This document shows positions 24,309 to 32,427 of a stretch of 58,421 nt of DNA, one piece after another. Every line of letters starts with the position of its first letter. Positions within the stretch are counted from its first letter, which is position 1. Under the pieces are notes generated by a model, which saw nothing but the letters and a program-made list of their open reading frames with translations, searched no databases and was not told the origin of the DNA. Position numbers and translations under genes: made by a program. Location of the stretch: NCBI RefSeq assembly GCF_026191355.1, contig NZ_JAPHOQ010000020.1, positions 1 through 58,421 of the forward strand. Reading direction: 5' to 3'. The stretch comes from Legionella sheltonii (GTDB lineage Bacteria > Pseudomonadota > Gammaproteobacteria > Legionellales > Legionellaceae).

Positions 24309-26893
24309 TCCTCCCCATAATATGTGTTTGCAACGCGCTGTATTGCATCAGGTAAGCTAACCCCTTGCTTGGTTAAGGATTCAATGAGGCTCACCTCTTC
24401 ACCTGATGTGGAAAAAAGCACACGAGAAAACGGATCGCAAAAATAACGATGAAAAGTAGTGACATTACCAAACTGAATCATCAAATTGGAAAACCCTTGG
24501 GTTTTCGCTTCACCAAAAGATTCAATGACTTTGACTTCTAATGGATTAAAATGCTTTGGATGCTCATCAACGTATTGTTTGAACCCGCCCTGACGCATAA
24601 TGATTTTAGTATCAGAGCTTGCAGCAATCGCCCGCCCCTGAATGGTGTTCATCGTATCCACAAGATTTTGTGTAATGACCGCAAACCCACCCATATGCTT
24701 TCTTGCCGTGCGAAAGCCTTGCTCGATAAAGCTGGCACATACGGGATTTGAGCCAAGAGCCAAAAACCGCCAGGCTTCATCAATGACACAGCGTTTTTCT
24801 TGCTTTCTGTCCGAGTGATAAAATTGTCCCTGAATAATCACAATCATGACAAACATGACAATGGTGAGCAGCTCAGGGTTTGATTCCAGCTCACCCATTT
24901 CAAGAACTACCAAATTGGAACCATTGAGCAGCGGGGTATCGTTGTTAAAGAGGTGGCCATAAATGCCTGAGCTTGCATATTTGCCGAGCAAAATCGTCAA
25001 ATCTTTAAGTCGTTGATCACCTTGAGACCCAGGCTTGTCCAACATTCCTTGCAGGCAAGCTAACACATCATCCATTTTTGCCTGGCGACCCCGCGCTTTC
25101 CAGCATTCGGTCACAGCATCTAAAAGCCATGATTTTTGCACTTCCCCTAATGCTTCTGAAGGGCTTGCCATAATGGCCAACAAATCCCTGATTTGAATGT
25201 AATCATTGAGCTTCTCCCCATTAATCTCCGTGACTCCATCAAAATCAAACAGCGTGAAAGGATTAAGGGTTAACGTTGCTGCATTAATATAGCTGCCACC
25301 CACCATCTCGCATAAATGCTTATAAGAACCACCTAAATCAATAACAAAAATCTGCTGACCTCGCGATAAACCATCTAAAATTTGGGCTTGCTCAAAGAAG
25401 GATTTACCAGCACCAGGGCTTGCTACGGTTAGCCGATTAAAATTGGTAATCGGCAATACCCTGTCATCAAAGGTATTCAAATAAAACAGTTGATGGCGAT
25501 ACGTAGGAACGATTAAACCCTCTCTTGCTCCTTTAAAATCAGCAATCACAGGCAGCAAATTGGCAACATTAGTATGCGTTAGTTTTTTGGTCATCCCCAA
25601 AAACGAAATACTTGAAAAAAGCCCCTCAGTCAGCATAAAGGGAAGACTACTTAAAAACCTTAACCATTGTTTGCAACGACTGATGTTTAAGGTAAAACCC
25701 AAATGCCGAAAACTTGCAATCGCTTTGGCAACCTGCTCACGCTCTTTGCTTTTGGTTGTATAAAGAATGACATTGTAAAACGTGGGTAATAGATGTAGTT
25801 CGCCTTTGGTTGCATGTTCATGCACAAATTGCCACTCAGCCGCTTCTTCACGAATGGATGGATTAATAAAACCTTGCACTGCATTGTTGTTGGCGGTAAG
25901 TGACTTGGCGCGAGCCTTAGCTTTCGCCTTCACCTTTTCCTGATTCACGCCTCGAATGGTAAACGAAATCAAAAAAGGACATTGAATTCCCTGCTCCGTA
26001 TCCAACAGGTTGGCAAATAAATCCGGTGTTTGCCATAAAGCAAACGGCTTGACTGGATAATCAGAAAGCTCACAATTAACAAGTCGTGTTTGCTGGATTT
26101 CTCCTTTCAAATCAACAATCGAGGATTGAATGCATTCATCATCAATTTCAATTTTAGTTGAAGGGTTAGGTATACTCTCCGCAATAAGCCCGCAGGATTC
26201 GTTAATGACTGGCCAGGATAACTCATTAAAATCAGGGGAAAAAAGTGCGCGCATCAACACCTTAAAATCATCCTCTTCACACCGTCTAAACCCAAATCCT
26301 GCAACCTTTAATTCAGATTCAAAATCAGCTTGCAACAGATGAAGCTGCTCTTCCACACCCGCCTGCTTAGGTCTTGAAACAAAAAGATAACAACAATAAT
26401 CAGCAAGTCCGGCCGGAATATTACGGCCATTTTTATACCCTTTTTTGATGGCATTTAAGTGGTATTTCAGTGACTCCCGCGCAAGTTCCGCATAAATACC
26501 GCCTTGCTTTAAAATAGGTTCATAATTTTGTGACAATGAGGCGCCAAGCCAGGGATGTTTATACAACAGCACCGTGCAATCAGTCCCTACAGTTAATTTA
26601 TTTTTAAACAGTTGCGACAAACTGCTCATTAAGGACTCATCGCTACCTGCCATAGGCAGGAGTTCTAAACCAAAGCCCATCGAGTTGCGATTAACAAAGA
26701 AGCCCCTCTCATTCACCGTTTCATAGGGCAAAAGGGCTTTAATCGAGGGAAGCTCAAGCGCACACGACTCATGCGCTTTATCATGTGCATGCAGTGAGGC
26801 GGGTTTAATGCCAGATGTTTCCCCAAGCAATGTCGCAGCTTGATGCAATAAATCGCGTGCCTTATCACGAAATGCCGCCAAAGTTAAGCCCAT
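24305..26893 (-). CDS. traC: TraC, VirB4-type ATPase for pilus assembly
   Basis: The 862-aa protein is a TraC/VirB4-family ATPase. The N-terminal domain includes LPYETVNERGFFVNRNSMGF. Walker A PGAGKSFFEQ lies near residue 495, followed by DLGGSYKHLCEMVGG, and Walker B is in KRCVIDEAWRFL, followed by the arginine-rich FRTARKHMGGFAVITQ. It powers pilin assembly at the cytoplasmic face. The ATG at 26893 has GGAGGAG 6 bases upstream; a frame extends to 26923 but lacks a good site. The start overlaps the traV stop. Confidence 0.93.
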   Translation of the reverse strand: MGLTLAAFRDKARDLLHQAATLLGETSGIKPASLHAHDKAHESCALELPSIKALLPYETVNERGFFVNRNSMGFGLELLPMAGSDESLMSSLSQLFKNKLTVGTDCTVLLYKHPWLGASLSQNYEPILKQGGIYAELARESLKYHLNAIKKGYKNGRNIPAGLADYCCYLFVSRPKQAGVEEQLHLLQADFESELKVAGFGFRRCEEDDFKVLMRALFSPDFNELSWPVINESCGLIAESIPNPSTKIEIDDECIQSSIVDLKGEIQQTRLVNCELSDYPVKPFALWQTPDLFANLLDTEQGIQCPFLISFTIRGVNQEKVKAKAKARAKSLTANNNAVQGFINPSIREEAAEWQFVHEHATKGELHLLPTFYNVILYTTKSKEREQVAKAIASFRHLGFTLNISRCKQWLRFLSSLPFMLTEGLFSSISFLGMTKKLTHTNVANLLPVIADFKGAREGLIVPTYRHQLFYLNTFDDRVLPITNFNRLTVASPGAGKSFFEQAQILDGLSRGQQIFVIDLGGSYKHLCEMVGGSYINAATLTLNPFTLFDFDGVTEINGEKLNDYIQIRDLLAIMASPSEALGEVQKSWLLDAVTECWKARGRQAKMDDVLACLQGMLDKPGSQGDQRLKDLTILLGKYASSGIYGHLFNNDTPLLNGSNLVVLEMGELESNPELLTIVMFVMIVIIQGQFYHSDRKQEKRCVIDEAWRFLALGSNPVCASFIEQGFRTARKHMGGFAVITQNLVDTMNTIQGRAIAASSDTKIIMRQGGFKQYVDEHPKHFNPLEVKVIESFGEAKTQGFSNLMIQFGNVTTFHRYFCDPFSRVLFSTSGEEVSLIESLTKQGVSLPDAIQRVANTYYGEE

Positions 26894-27174
26894 GATTGCT
26901 CCTCCATTTTTTTCGCAACCCATACATTCTCGCCATTGTTTTGCTTGATGACTTTGCCTTCAAAGTTTTGAAGAGCGTTTTCTGCGCGCATCTTAGCTCG
27001 TCTTGGAGGCGCTGGTTTTACATCATCAGCGAAGCGGGTCATGGCATCGACCTGCTCAATGGTCAGACAGCTATCCCCTGCCGTGGCATTACAACTGAAA
27101 TTGGAATTCATCGTGCCACAACCAGTAAAAAGAACTGAGATGATAGGTATTAATACAAACATAGGATGCTTCAT
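26884..27174 (-). CDS. traV: TraV, outer-membrane lipoprotein of the F-type core complex
   Basis: The 96-aa protein has a lipoprotein signal peptide ending in the lipobox LFTGC and the TraV signature TMNSNFSCNATAGDSCLTIE with two further cysteines. It is shorter than F TraV (171 aa) but keeps the conserved N-terminal part. TraV, TraK and TraB form the envelope-spanning core channel. The three genes are adjacent and overlap. Confidence 0.9.
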   Translation of the reverse strand: MKHPMFVLIPIISVLFTGCGTMNSNFSCNATAGDSCLTIEQVDAMTRFADDVKPAPPRRAKMRAENALQNFEGKVIKQNNGENVWVAKKMEEQSWA

Positions 27175-28544
27175 CGTAAACCTCCTGTTTCATTGCGGCT
27201 TAAGGTATTCACCTGGTCAATTTTCCCCAAGACCTCTGGAGGCACAGTAAAATTCATCTCAGGATTTTGGTTGTCCTCTTGACTTGCTATCAGTTCATGA
27301 GATTCTTGCTGTGCTTTAACTTGGTTCATCGCATGTTGACTTTTGTCTTCGTCAGGTTCTAAATAAAAACCATCTTTAAAGACAATGGTCACCACATTGC
27401 CAGAGCCTACCTGAATCACCGGATGGTATTGTTCTGCCCGTTTGACGTAGTATTGAGATAACGTGTCAGCCGCTTTGGAAGCACCGCCATAGGCTGCAAA
27501 AGGTGCGATTTGACTACTTGGTACAACGGAGGTTGCGCCATATGGGCCAATTGCTTGCACGCTTTGCGCGTATTGTGCGGCACTTGCTATACCTGATAAT
27601 GCACCACTGACACCCGCCCAGGTCATCACTTTGTTATCACGCATCAAGGGCTTACCTTTAATGCCCACCTTGCCGTTGAAAAACACCCAGCCTGTTACTT
27701 CCTTATCAATAATCGGCTCACCAGGATGCGCGCACGATAGGCGATATAGCGTTCCGTAAGCACGTTCACTGGAAATATCCCCATACGAATTGGCACTGAC
27801 GCGACAGCCTCTTAAGCGTGAGCGCTGGCCATTAGGTAACGTGCCATCTTCCAAGAACTTAAAAAGCATCACACCATTGTTTTTTGATTGACCATTCACA
27901 GAAGCATCCGCATCTGCCCCGCCCAAAATAACTGCCCGTACTGAGGTATTGGAAGGTACATAGTGAGCGGGATTAAGATAAAAATTATGGTGCGTTTTGA
28001 TGATGCGCCGTTTAGGCCGAAACGATACCGTGTGGATACCACGATTTGCATCGGATAAGACCGTGCCACCATTCATTGCAGTGTTCATGGCATACGTGTT
28101 GGAGTTATGCCACAACTGTGGGTTTTGTACTTCTTTCAACTCGGAAGGGTTATTTTGCGGCTCTTGACTTCCTTGCTTTTCTTGGTGAGCTAAAACCAGC
28201 TCTTGTACTTGAGACGTTAATTCTTCTTTTTGCGCCTGCAATTCTTTTTGATGTGCCTCACCCATTGATTTAATGTTAAGGGTTAATTCGCCGATTTGTT
28301 TTTTTAATGATTCCAGTTCTGTTTGTTGTGCAGTGAGCGCATTGTCTGCCACCGCATCGGTAAACGATTCCTCAACAATTCCAGTTAAATCCACTGATTT
28401 TTTTAGAGCTTGAGTCTTTTTAGGACGACCATCGGCTAATAGCACAATCATCATGGCAACAAGAAAAAACAGACAACTCCCTGCAATAATTAAAGTACGA
28501 ACCTGACGCCCTTTAACCATTTTATTCCATTGCCAGCTAGCCAT
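27171..28544 (-). CDS. traB: TraB, VirB10-like core channel protein
   Basis: The 457-aa protein has an N-terminal membrane helix (TLIIAGSCLFFLVAMMIVLLA), a periplasmic coiled coil (LESLKKQIGELTLNIKSMGE), and a C-terminal TrbI/VirB10-like beta domain (VRAVILGGADADASVNGQ, RLRGCRVSANSYGDISSERA). It is the central scaffold linking both membranes. The ATG at 28544 has AAGGAG 6 bases upstream; a longer frame to 28583 lies inside traK and is not preferred. Length matches F TraB (475 aa). Confidence 0.93.
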   Translation of the reverse strand: MASWQWNKMVKGRQVRTLIIAGSCLFFLVAMMIVLLADGRPKKTQALKKSVDLTGIVEESFTDAVADNALTAQQTELESLKKQIGELTLNIKSMGEAHQKELQAQKEELTSQVQELVLAHQEKQGSQEPQNNPSELKEVQNPQLWHNSNTYAMNTAMNGGTVLSDANRGIHTVSFRPKRRIIKTHHNFYLNPAHYVPSNTSVRAVILGGADADASVNGQSKNNGVMLFKFLEDGTLPNGQRSRLRGCRVSANSYGDISSERAYGTLYRLSCAHPGEPIIDKEVTGWVFFNGKVGIKGKPLMRDNKVMTWAGVSGALSGIASAAQYAQSVQAIGPYGATSVVPSSQIAPFAAYGGASKAADTLSQYYVKRAEQYHPVIQVGSGNVVTIVFKDGFYLEPDEDKSQHAMNQVKAQQESHELIASQEDNQNPEMNFTVPPEVLGKIDQVNTLSRNETGGLR

Positions 28545-29253
28545 GATTGACTCCTTGGACACGGTACAGCTTGGCTTTTTCACCAGGGGCTAAGGATGGT
28601 TTGGAAAACTTAATCGCGAGCGTTCCTTCTTTGGCAAACCACTCTTGCGCCAATTCCAGGGGTTCTTTACCACCATTGTACAATTCGATGGTTTCGCCCT
28701 TTAACAGCTTGCCATCCCATAATTCTTTGGGTAAAAGCGTTAATCCTTTTGACCAACGTTCCACTTTTCCAAATTGACGTTTGACGTTCACATCCGCAAA
28801 AGGCTTTTGTTGCTCCATATGGTTAAGCATGGCGAGAATGGCTTCGGGAACTGCCTCTTGTTTGATTGTTTTGGGGTTTGTTTTTGTGGCATTAGCGACC
28901 GTTTTTGTAATAACTGGCTGAGATGGAACCAGCTCAATGGTCTTTCCTAAGGATTCCTCACCATTTAAAGTCACAGAAAAATGCCGACCTGCCTCAGTAG
29001 TTAAAAACAAAGTAAATGGGTTGGCAGCTGATAGCATCACATAGACAGAACCATCTTGCTCATCCCTTTTAATGGCCATTGCGTTGGGAGGAAACACCGC
29101 TTCCATGATTTTGTCGTTTTTGACTACCAAACGGTTGTAATTACCTTGACTTAGAGTGAGTGCAATATCGCTGTTATCTTTCACAGGAATACTATTTGCA
29201 CCTATTGCTAGTGTTGATAATAATGTCAATGCGATACTTATTGGTTTACGCAT
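28537..29253 (-). CDS. traK: TraK, VirB9-like secretin-type core protein
   Basis: The 238-aa protein (F TraK is 242 aa) has a signal peptide (IALTLLSTLAIGANS), then IALTLSQGNYNRLVVKNDKI, the family's N-terminal strand pattern, and a C-terminal beta-rich region. It joins TraV and TraB in the outer-membrane core. Its 3' end overlaps the traB start, and its 5' end overlaps the traE stop by 8 bp. Confidence 0.92.
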   Translation of the reverse strand: MRKPISIALTLLSTLAIGANSIPVKDNSDIALTLSQGNYNRLVVKNDKIMEAVFPPNAMAIKRDEQDGSVYVMLSAANPFTLFLTTEAGRHFSVTLNGEESLGKTIELVPSQPVITKTVANATKTNPKTIKQEAVPEAILAMLNHMEQQKPFADVNVKRQFGKVERWSKGLTLLPKELWDGKLLKGETIELYNGGKEPLELAQEWFAKEGTLAIKFSKPSLAPGEKAKLYRVQGVNHG

Positions 29254-29815
29254 CTTGCTTCTCCTTTAAAAGCGAAAACTTAACTATGGACAGACGGCTG
29301 TCTTTGTATTGGAACTGCAAAACATAGGTCTTACGCTCATCATTTAATGCTTGAAGCCCTACGAACCGCTTCAAAAGCCCTGAAACAACGACAGTTAATT
29401 CCTGTGGGTTGGCTTTATTTTTGTCGATATAAAAAATGGACGACATTTTTTTAGCTTTAATCACCTTGGCTTCATTGGTTAGATGCCGGAGCATAGAGGT
29501 ATAGTTCTGGTGCCCAACATAAGACAGCAGCCGTTGATGATTGGCATCCACTGTTTCAGGCGTCACATTTAAACGTTCATTAACAAAGTTCTCTGCCATA
29601 AGGCTCAAGTAATGGCCATCAACACTGGATGCTGATTTCAAATAGGATGGCGCACCGCTAAAAGGAGTGACTTCAATCGTATGGTGATTCCATGCTTGAA
29701 ACAAAAAGCAAGACAACAAAACGTTAGACACCAAAAGGCCAAATACTAAAACCACCATCAGATTAAACCGTGCGGACAAAAGACTTAAGCGGCTTTGATA
29801 ACTTTTAAAATCCAT
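29246..29815 (-). CDS. traE: TraE, VirB5/VirB8-type pilus assembly protein
   Basis: The 189-aa protein has one membrane helix (LMVVLVFGLLVSNVLLSCFLF, residues about 19-40) and a periplasmic domain with the family segments YLSLMAENFVNERLNVTPET and FYIDKNKANPQELTVVVSGLL. F TraE is 188 aa and stands in the same place between traL and traK. TraE proteins resemble VirB8 and stabilise the inner-membrane complex. Confidence 0.92.
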   Translation of the reverse strand: MDFKSYQSRLSLLSARFNLMVVLVFGLLVSNVLLSCFLFQAWNHHTIEVTPFSGAPSYLKSASSVDGHYLSLMAENFVNERLNVTPETVDANHQRLLSYVGHQNYTSMLRHLTNEAKVIKAKKMSSIFYIDKNKANPQELTVVVSGLLKRFVGLQALNDERKTYVLQFQYKDSRLSIVKFSLLKEKQDA

Positions 29816-29825
29816 GTTCTCCCCT

Positions 29826-30122
29826 CTAAGCTACGTACACACGGTGGTGTGATAGTGGTAATTTGGGCAAGAAAAATTGGGTGATAAAACTGGGTAAATA
29901 CCAATAAGCCAGCACTAAAAGCGCTTTTGGACCCTCTCCTTTCTTCAAATACCGCAACCCACTTAACAAACCCAACCCAAACATCGATACCAATATTTTT
30001 TGATTCGAGATGATGAGCAACATAAAACCAAGTCCTGCCACCACCAGCTCATCCATGGTTAACGTTAAAACCCTCTTAGGCGCATCAATATGATTTAAGA
30101 ATTGATAGTTCATGGTGCTCAT
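29826..30122 (-). CDS. traL: TraL, VirB3-like inner-membrane pilus assembly protein
   Basis: The 98-aa protein begins MSTMNYQFLNHIDAPKRV, like F TraL, and has a hydrophobic hairpin (ELVVAGLGFMLLIISNQKILVSMFGL would span two helices). The tail is WYLPSFITQFFLPKLPLSHHR. The preferred ATG at 30122 has GGAGGG 6 bases upstream; frames open to 30146 overlap the pilin gene. It links pilin to the TraC ATPase. F TraL is 91 aa. Confidence 0.9.
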   Translation of the reverse strand: MSTMNYQFLNHIDAPKRVLTLTMDELVVAGLGFMLLIISNQKILVSMFGLGLLSGLRYLKKGEGPKALLVLAYWYLPSFITQFFLPKLPLSHHRVYVA

Positions 30123-30135
30123 CATCAACCCTCCG

Positions 30136-30423
30136 TCAAAAAACAAAGGTTTTCAGTAAGAACGCTGGAATAAAAGCAACAGCAGTTACGCCTACAAACA
30201 CCATGGGGTTTTTGCTTTTTACAGCCATTGCGGTTGCCAATATGATGTCCACCAGGATAAAGACTTTCCAAAACATGGAACCGCTTCCTAATGAATCTTT
30301 GACATCCCCCTCTAACGCACGAGCCAATAAATCATTCGCAAACACACTGTTTGAAAGCAGTGTGAGCAGGAATGCTGAGACTCCTTTTTGCATTAAAATG
30401 ACCATTTTTTTGCCGATTTTCAT
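30136..30423 (-). CDS. traA: TraA, F-type propilin
   Basis: The 95-aa protein has a leader peptide (VSAFLLTLLSNSVFA) and, after likely cleavage at about residue 29, a 66-residue mature pilin. This begins NDLLARALEGDVKDSLGSGS and has two hydrophobic segments, MFWKVFILVDIILATAMAV and PMVFVGVTAVAFIPAFLL, around a short basic loop (KSKNP). F pilin is 70 residues with the same plan. It is the first structural gene of the assembly block and precedes traL. It shares only its name with the Ti-type TraA relaxase at 5966. Confidence 0.88.
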   Translation of the reverse strand: MKIGKKMVILMQKGVSAFLLTLLSNSVFANDLLARALEGDVKDSLGSGSMFWKVFILVDIILATAMAVKSKNPMVFVGVTAVAFIPAFLLKTFVF

Positions 30424-30544
30424 TACATTCTCCGTTTTTAGGTTGTAAAAATCCCTTAAGCCTTAAAGTCGCTTAATTTTTAATCACAAAATGTATGTAA
30501 TTTTATTTGCCGAATTAAATCGGCTTTTTAAGTGAGATGACTCA
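30424..30544 (-). promoter_or_regulatory. Leader region of the pilus operon, with a small hairpin
   Basis: This is a 121-bp AT-rich gap between traT and the pilin gene. A stem GCCGA-ATTAAA-TCGGC at 30509-30524 is followed by TTTTT on the plus strand only, so it would not be a standard terminator for the minus-strand transcript. A GGAG ribosome site precedes the pilin ATG. A promoter for the pilus block may lie here, but I cannot fix its boxes with confidence. Confidence 0.4.
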
Positions 30545-31288
30545 TTAGAATATCCCTGAAATGACTTTAACCAATCCCTGTTCTAACGCTGGACGTGCGT
30601 CTTGAAACTTTAAATTTACTTTATCCGCATTGGATACCACCCGGGTTCTATAGCGCTGATATTGGCTATCGCGCGATGAGGCTTGGGAAGTCACTGAGCT
30701 GCTTCCATTTTTTAGATTAGATTGGAATTGTTCATTCACTTTAATGCCCCTCCCTACGCGCTCCGAAATTTGAATATCGGTTATCATGGTGTAATTCACA
30801 TCTTTGACTAAAGAATCCGCTGCCAAGCCAATGACTCCACCAGTAAGCCCCCCTGCAATCATACCAGTGCTTGACTGAGTAAAACTTCCAGCAGCAGTAC
30901 CTGCTACCGCACCCGCAATGGCTGAACCGTAACCGCCACCCAATGCCGATTGACTTGCTGCAACACTCATTTTTCCTACCTTGAGCACATTGGCCTGCAA
31001 GAGGTAGTGCGCTGAATTTGGGTTATTAATTACCTTATAGCCATGGGAACTTAATGCTGTTTTTAATCGCGGAGCAATGTCCACTTCTTCATCAGAGGTA
31101 TTTTTTACTGAAACATAAACTGTTTTCTGGGCGTTTGAGACTGGATCTAAAAAGATGGTTTCACTTTGTTTGGTGCTGACTTGTAGTGAGCCATGCTCTA
31201 TCGCTGTTTGGGTTGCGGCGCAGCCTGTGAGTGCCGCGACAGCGCTGGCAAGAAGTGTATGGCTTATTTGATGTTTAATTCCTTTCAT
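30545..31288 (-). CDS. traT: TraT, surface exclusion/complement resistance lipoprotein
   Basis: The 247-aa protein has a lipobox (AALTGC, Cys23) and the TraT family features: AIEHGSLQVSTKQSETIFLD, VYVSVKNTSDE and the glycine/alanine-rich GGGYGSAIAGAVAGTAAGS and GMIAGGLTGGVIGLAADS segments. TraT coats the outer membrane and reduces mating with cells that already carry the plasmid. The ATG at 31288 has AAGGA upstream; a frame extends to 31312. In F traT lies near traD, but here it is at the opposite end, before the pilin gene. Confidence 0.92.
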   Translation of the reverse strand: MKGIKHQISHTLLASAVAALTGCAATQTAIEHGSLQVSTKQSETIFLDPVSNAQKTVYVSVKNTSDEEVDIAPRLKTALSSHGYKVINNPNSAHYLLQANVLKVGKMSVAASQSALGGGYGSAIAGAVAGTAAGSFTQSSTGMIAGGLTGGVIGLAADSLVKDVNYTMITDIQISERVGRGIKVNEQFQSNLKNGSSSVTSQASSRDSQYQRYRTRVVSNADKVNLKFQDARPALEQGLVKVISGIF

Positions 31289-31322
31289 TTTTTTATTCCT
31301 TAAATCGGTCACACTATTTTTA

Positions 31323-31550
31323 TTAGTTAATGGTTTTGTTATTGTGCTTGCTGTGTCCCGGCTTTAGATACAAGCTGCCACGTGCTTCATCGGCCTTAAC
31401 TCTTAGATGGATTTCCTCTCGATTCACGGGAATGGATAACGGTGCATTGATGCCCATACGTACTTGATTGCCCTTAATACCCAAGACAGTGATATTGACG
31501 TCCTCACCAATAATCATGGTCTCTCCGATTCTTCTTGTTAAAATAAGCAT
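31323..31550 (-). CDS. CsrA-family RNA-binding regulator
   Basis: The 75-aa protein is a clear CsrA paralogue: [36 protein letters not shown], and VNREEI with the RNA-contacting Arg44. Leu4 is also kept. The tail is longer and more basic than in chromosomal CsrA (about 61 aa). CsrA-like genes (LvrC/CsrT class) are known from Legionella integrative elements and plasmids at the head of F-type transfer regions. They are thought to control element-encoded or stress-response mRNAs. It lies 35 bp upstream of traT on the same strand. Confidence 0.93.
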   Translation of the reverse strand: MLILTRRIGETMIIGEDVNITVLGIKGNQVRMGINAPLSIPVNREEIHLRVKADEARGSLYLKPGHSKHNNKTIN

Positions 31551-31568
31551 GTACTTGTTCCTTTTTTA

Positions 31569-31745
31569 TTAATGAATACTCATCGATTGATTTGAGTGAT
31601 GTTGAAATGCCAGGGTTTCACAGGCATCCGCTGTTTTTTCAAAAGCCTCCCAAACGTCGGGACTAAGCGTTTCGTCATAGGCTAATAAGAGCTTGTTGGC
31701 GCATTGTTGCAACATGGTCAGTAATTCTTCAGTCAGGGTTCTCAT
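31569..31745 (-). CDS. 58-aa protein between lvrB-like gene and csrA-like gene
   Basis: A 58-aa frame begins MRTLTEELLTMLQQCANKLL and continues with an acidic, Phe/Ala-containing helical body. The ATG at 31745 has AGGAG 8 bases upstream, partly inside the end of the lvrB-like gene. It ends 19 bp before the csrA-like gene. Spacing and ribosome site support translation. I do not recognise the family; a small regulatory partner of the lvr cluster is possible. Confidence 0.62.
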   Translation of the reverse strand: MRTLTEELLTMLQQCANKLLLAYDETLSPDVWEAFEKTADACETLAFQHHSNQSMSIH

Positions 31746-31749
31746 TGAG

Positions 31750-32427
31750 TTAGGCTCCTATGTGGTGTTTGATTTGTTGCAAATGCATGTGTGCAACGCT
31801 TGGGGTTCTTGTTGGTACAGCTCTTTTGTTTTTTATCGATTCAGGGAGTTCATGGCCTTGCTTTACCAAGTGACATACTTCGGTGTAGAGCCTACTAAAA
31901 TGACCGAAGGCTTGTGCCTCTTGCTCTATTGAGAAAAAATTCTCAGGCAGTCTTTGGGCAATGAACTCAATTAATGGATGGCTCCAGCGTGGGTTGCTCT
32001 TATAAATACTATTCGTTATCTCCTGGTACGCATCCCGTGCTTTGGGTAAGCCCAAATCATCATAAAAAGCCATGCACAGCGCTTTAAATTGCAAGCAATT
32101 AGGCGGGTATTCTGCAAACTTACCATTTCCTGCTAAATTTCTTAATCGCGCCACCCCGCTCTCTAGTGCTTTGGGTGTTAACTCGTTAAGGGCATCAAAC
32201 CAAGCGCCACTGTCCTTAGAGCCGTTTTTGCTAAGAAACATCTGACCGTATATTTTCGTCAACTCAACCCAGAGCCATGAAATGTGGTTCGTGCTCAATA
32301 GCGTAAGTGATGGGTTTGTGGTCTGGGAAAAGCTCTTGTGTTGTGGGCTCAATGGCATCCGCATTGTCTTGTCTGACTCGCTCCATTGCTGCTTCATAAG
32401 AGTTGTTTTTAGGGGATGTACGCTCAT
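31750..32427 (-). CDS. LvrB-like protein (phage replication protein P-like)
   Basis: The supported core starts around WVELTKIYGQMF and continues with LVRLRNLAGNGKFAEYPP-like helical segments (as read: ALESGVARLRNLAGNGKFAE, then PNCLQFKALCMAFYDDLG). This resembles lambda P/DnaT-like replication proteins and Legionella LvrB. The 225-aa maximal frame begins at 32427 behind an AAGGA site. However, its first 50 residues overlap lvrA by 164 bp and look like an out-of-frame shadow. TTG 32262 or ATG 32241 are shorter alternatives, so the start is uncertain. Confidence 0.7.
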   Translation of the reverse strand: MSVHPLKTTLMKQQWSESDKTMRMPLSPQHKSFSQTTNPSLTLLSTNHISWLWVELTKIYGQMFLSKNGSKDSGAWFDALNELTPKALESGVARLRNLAGNGKFAEYPPNCLQFKALCMAFYDDLGLPKARDAYQEITNSIYKSNPRWSHPLIEFIAQRLPENFFSIEQEAQAFGHFSRLYTEVCHLVKQGHELPESIKNKRAVPTRTPSVAHMHLQQIKHHIGA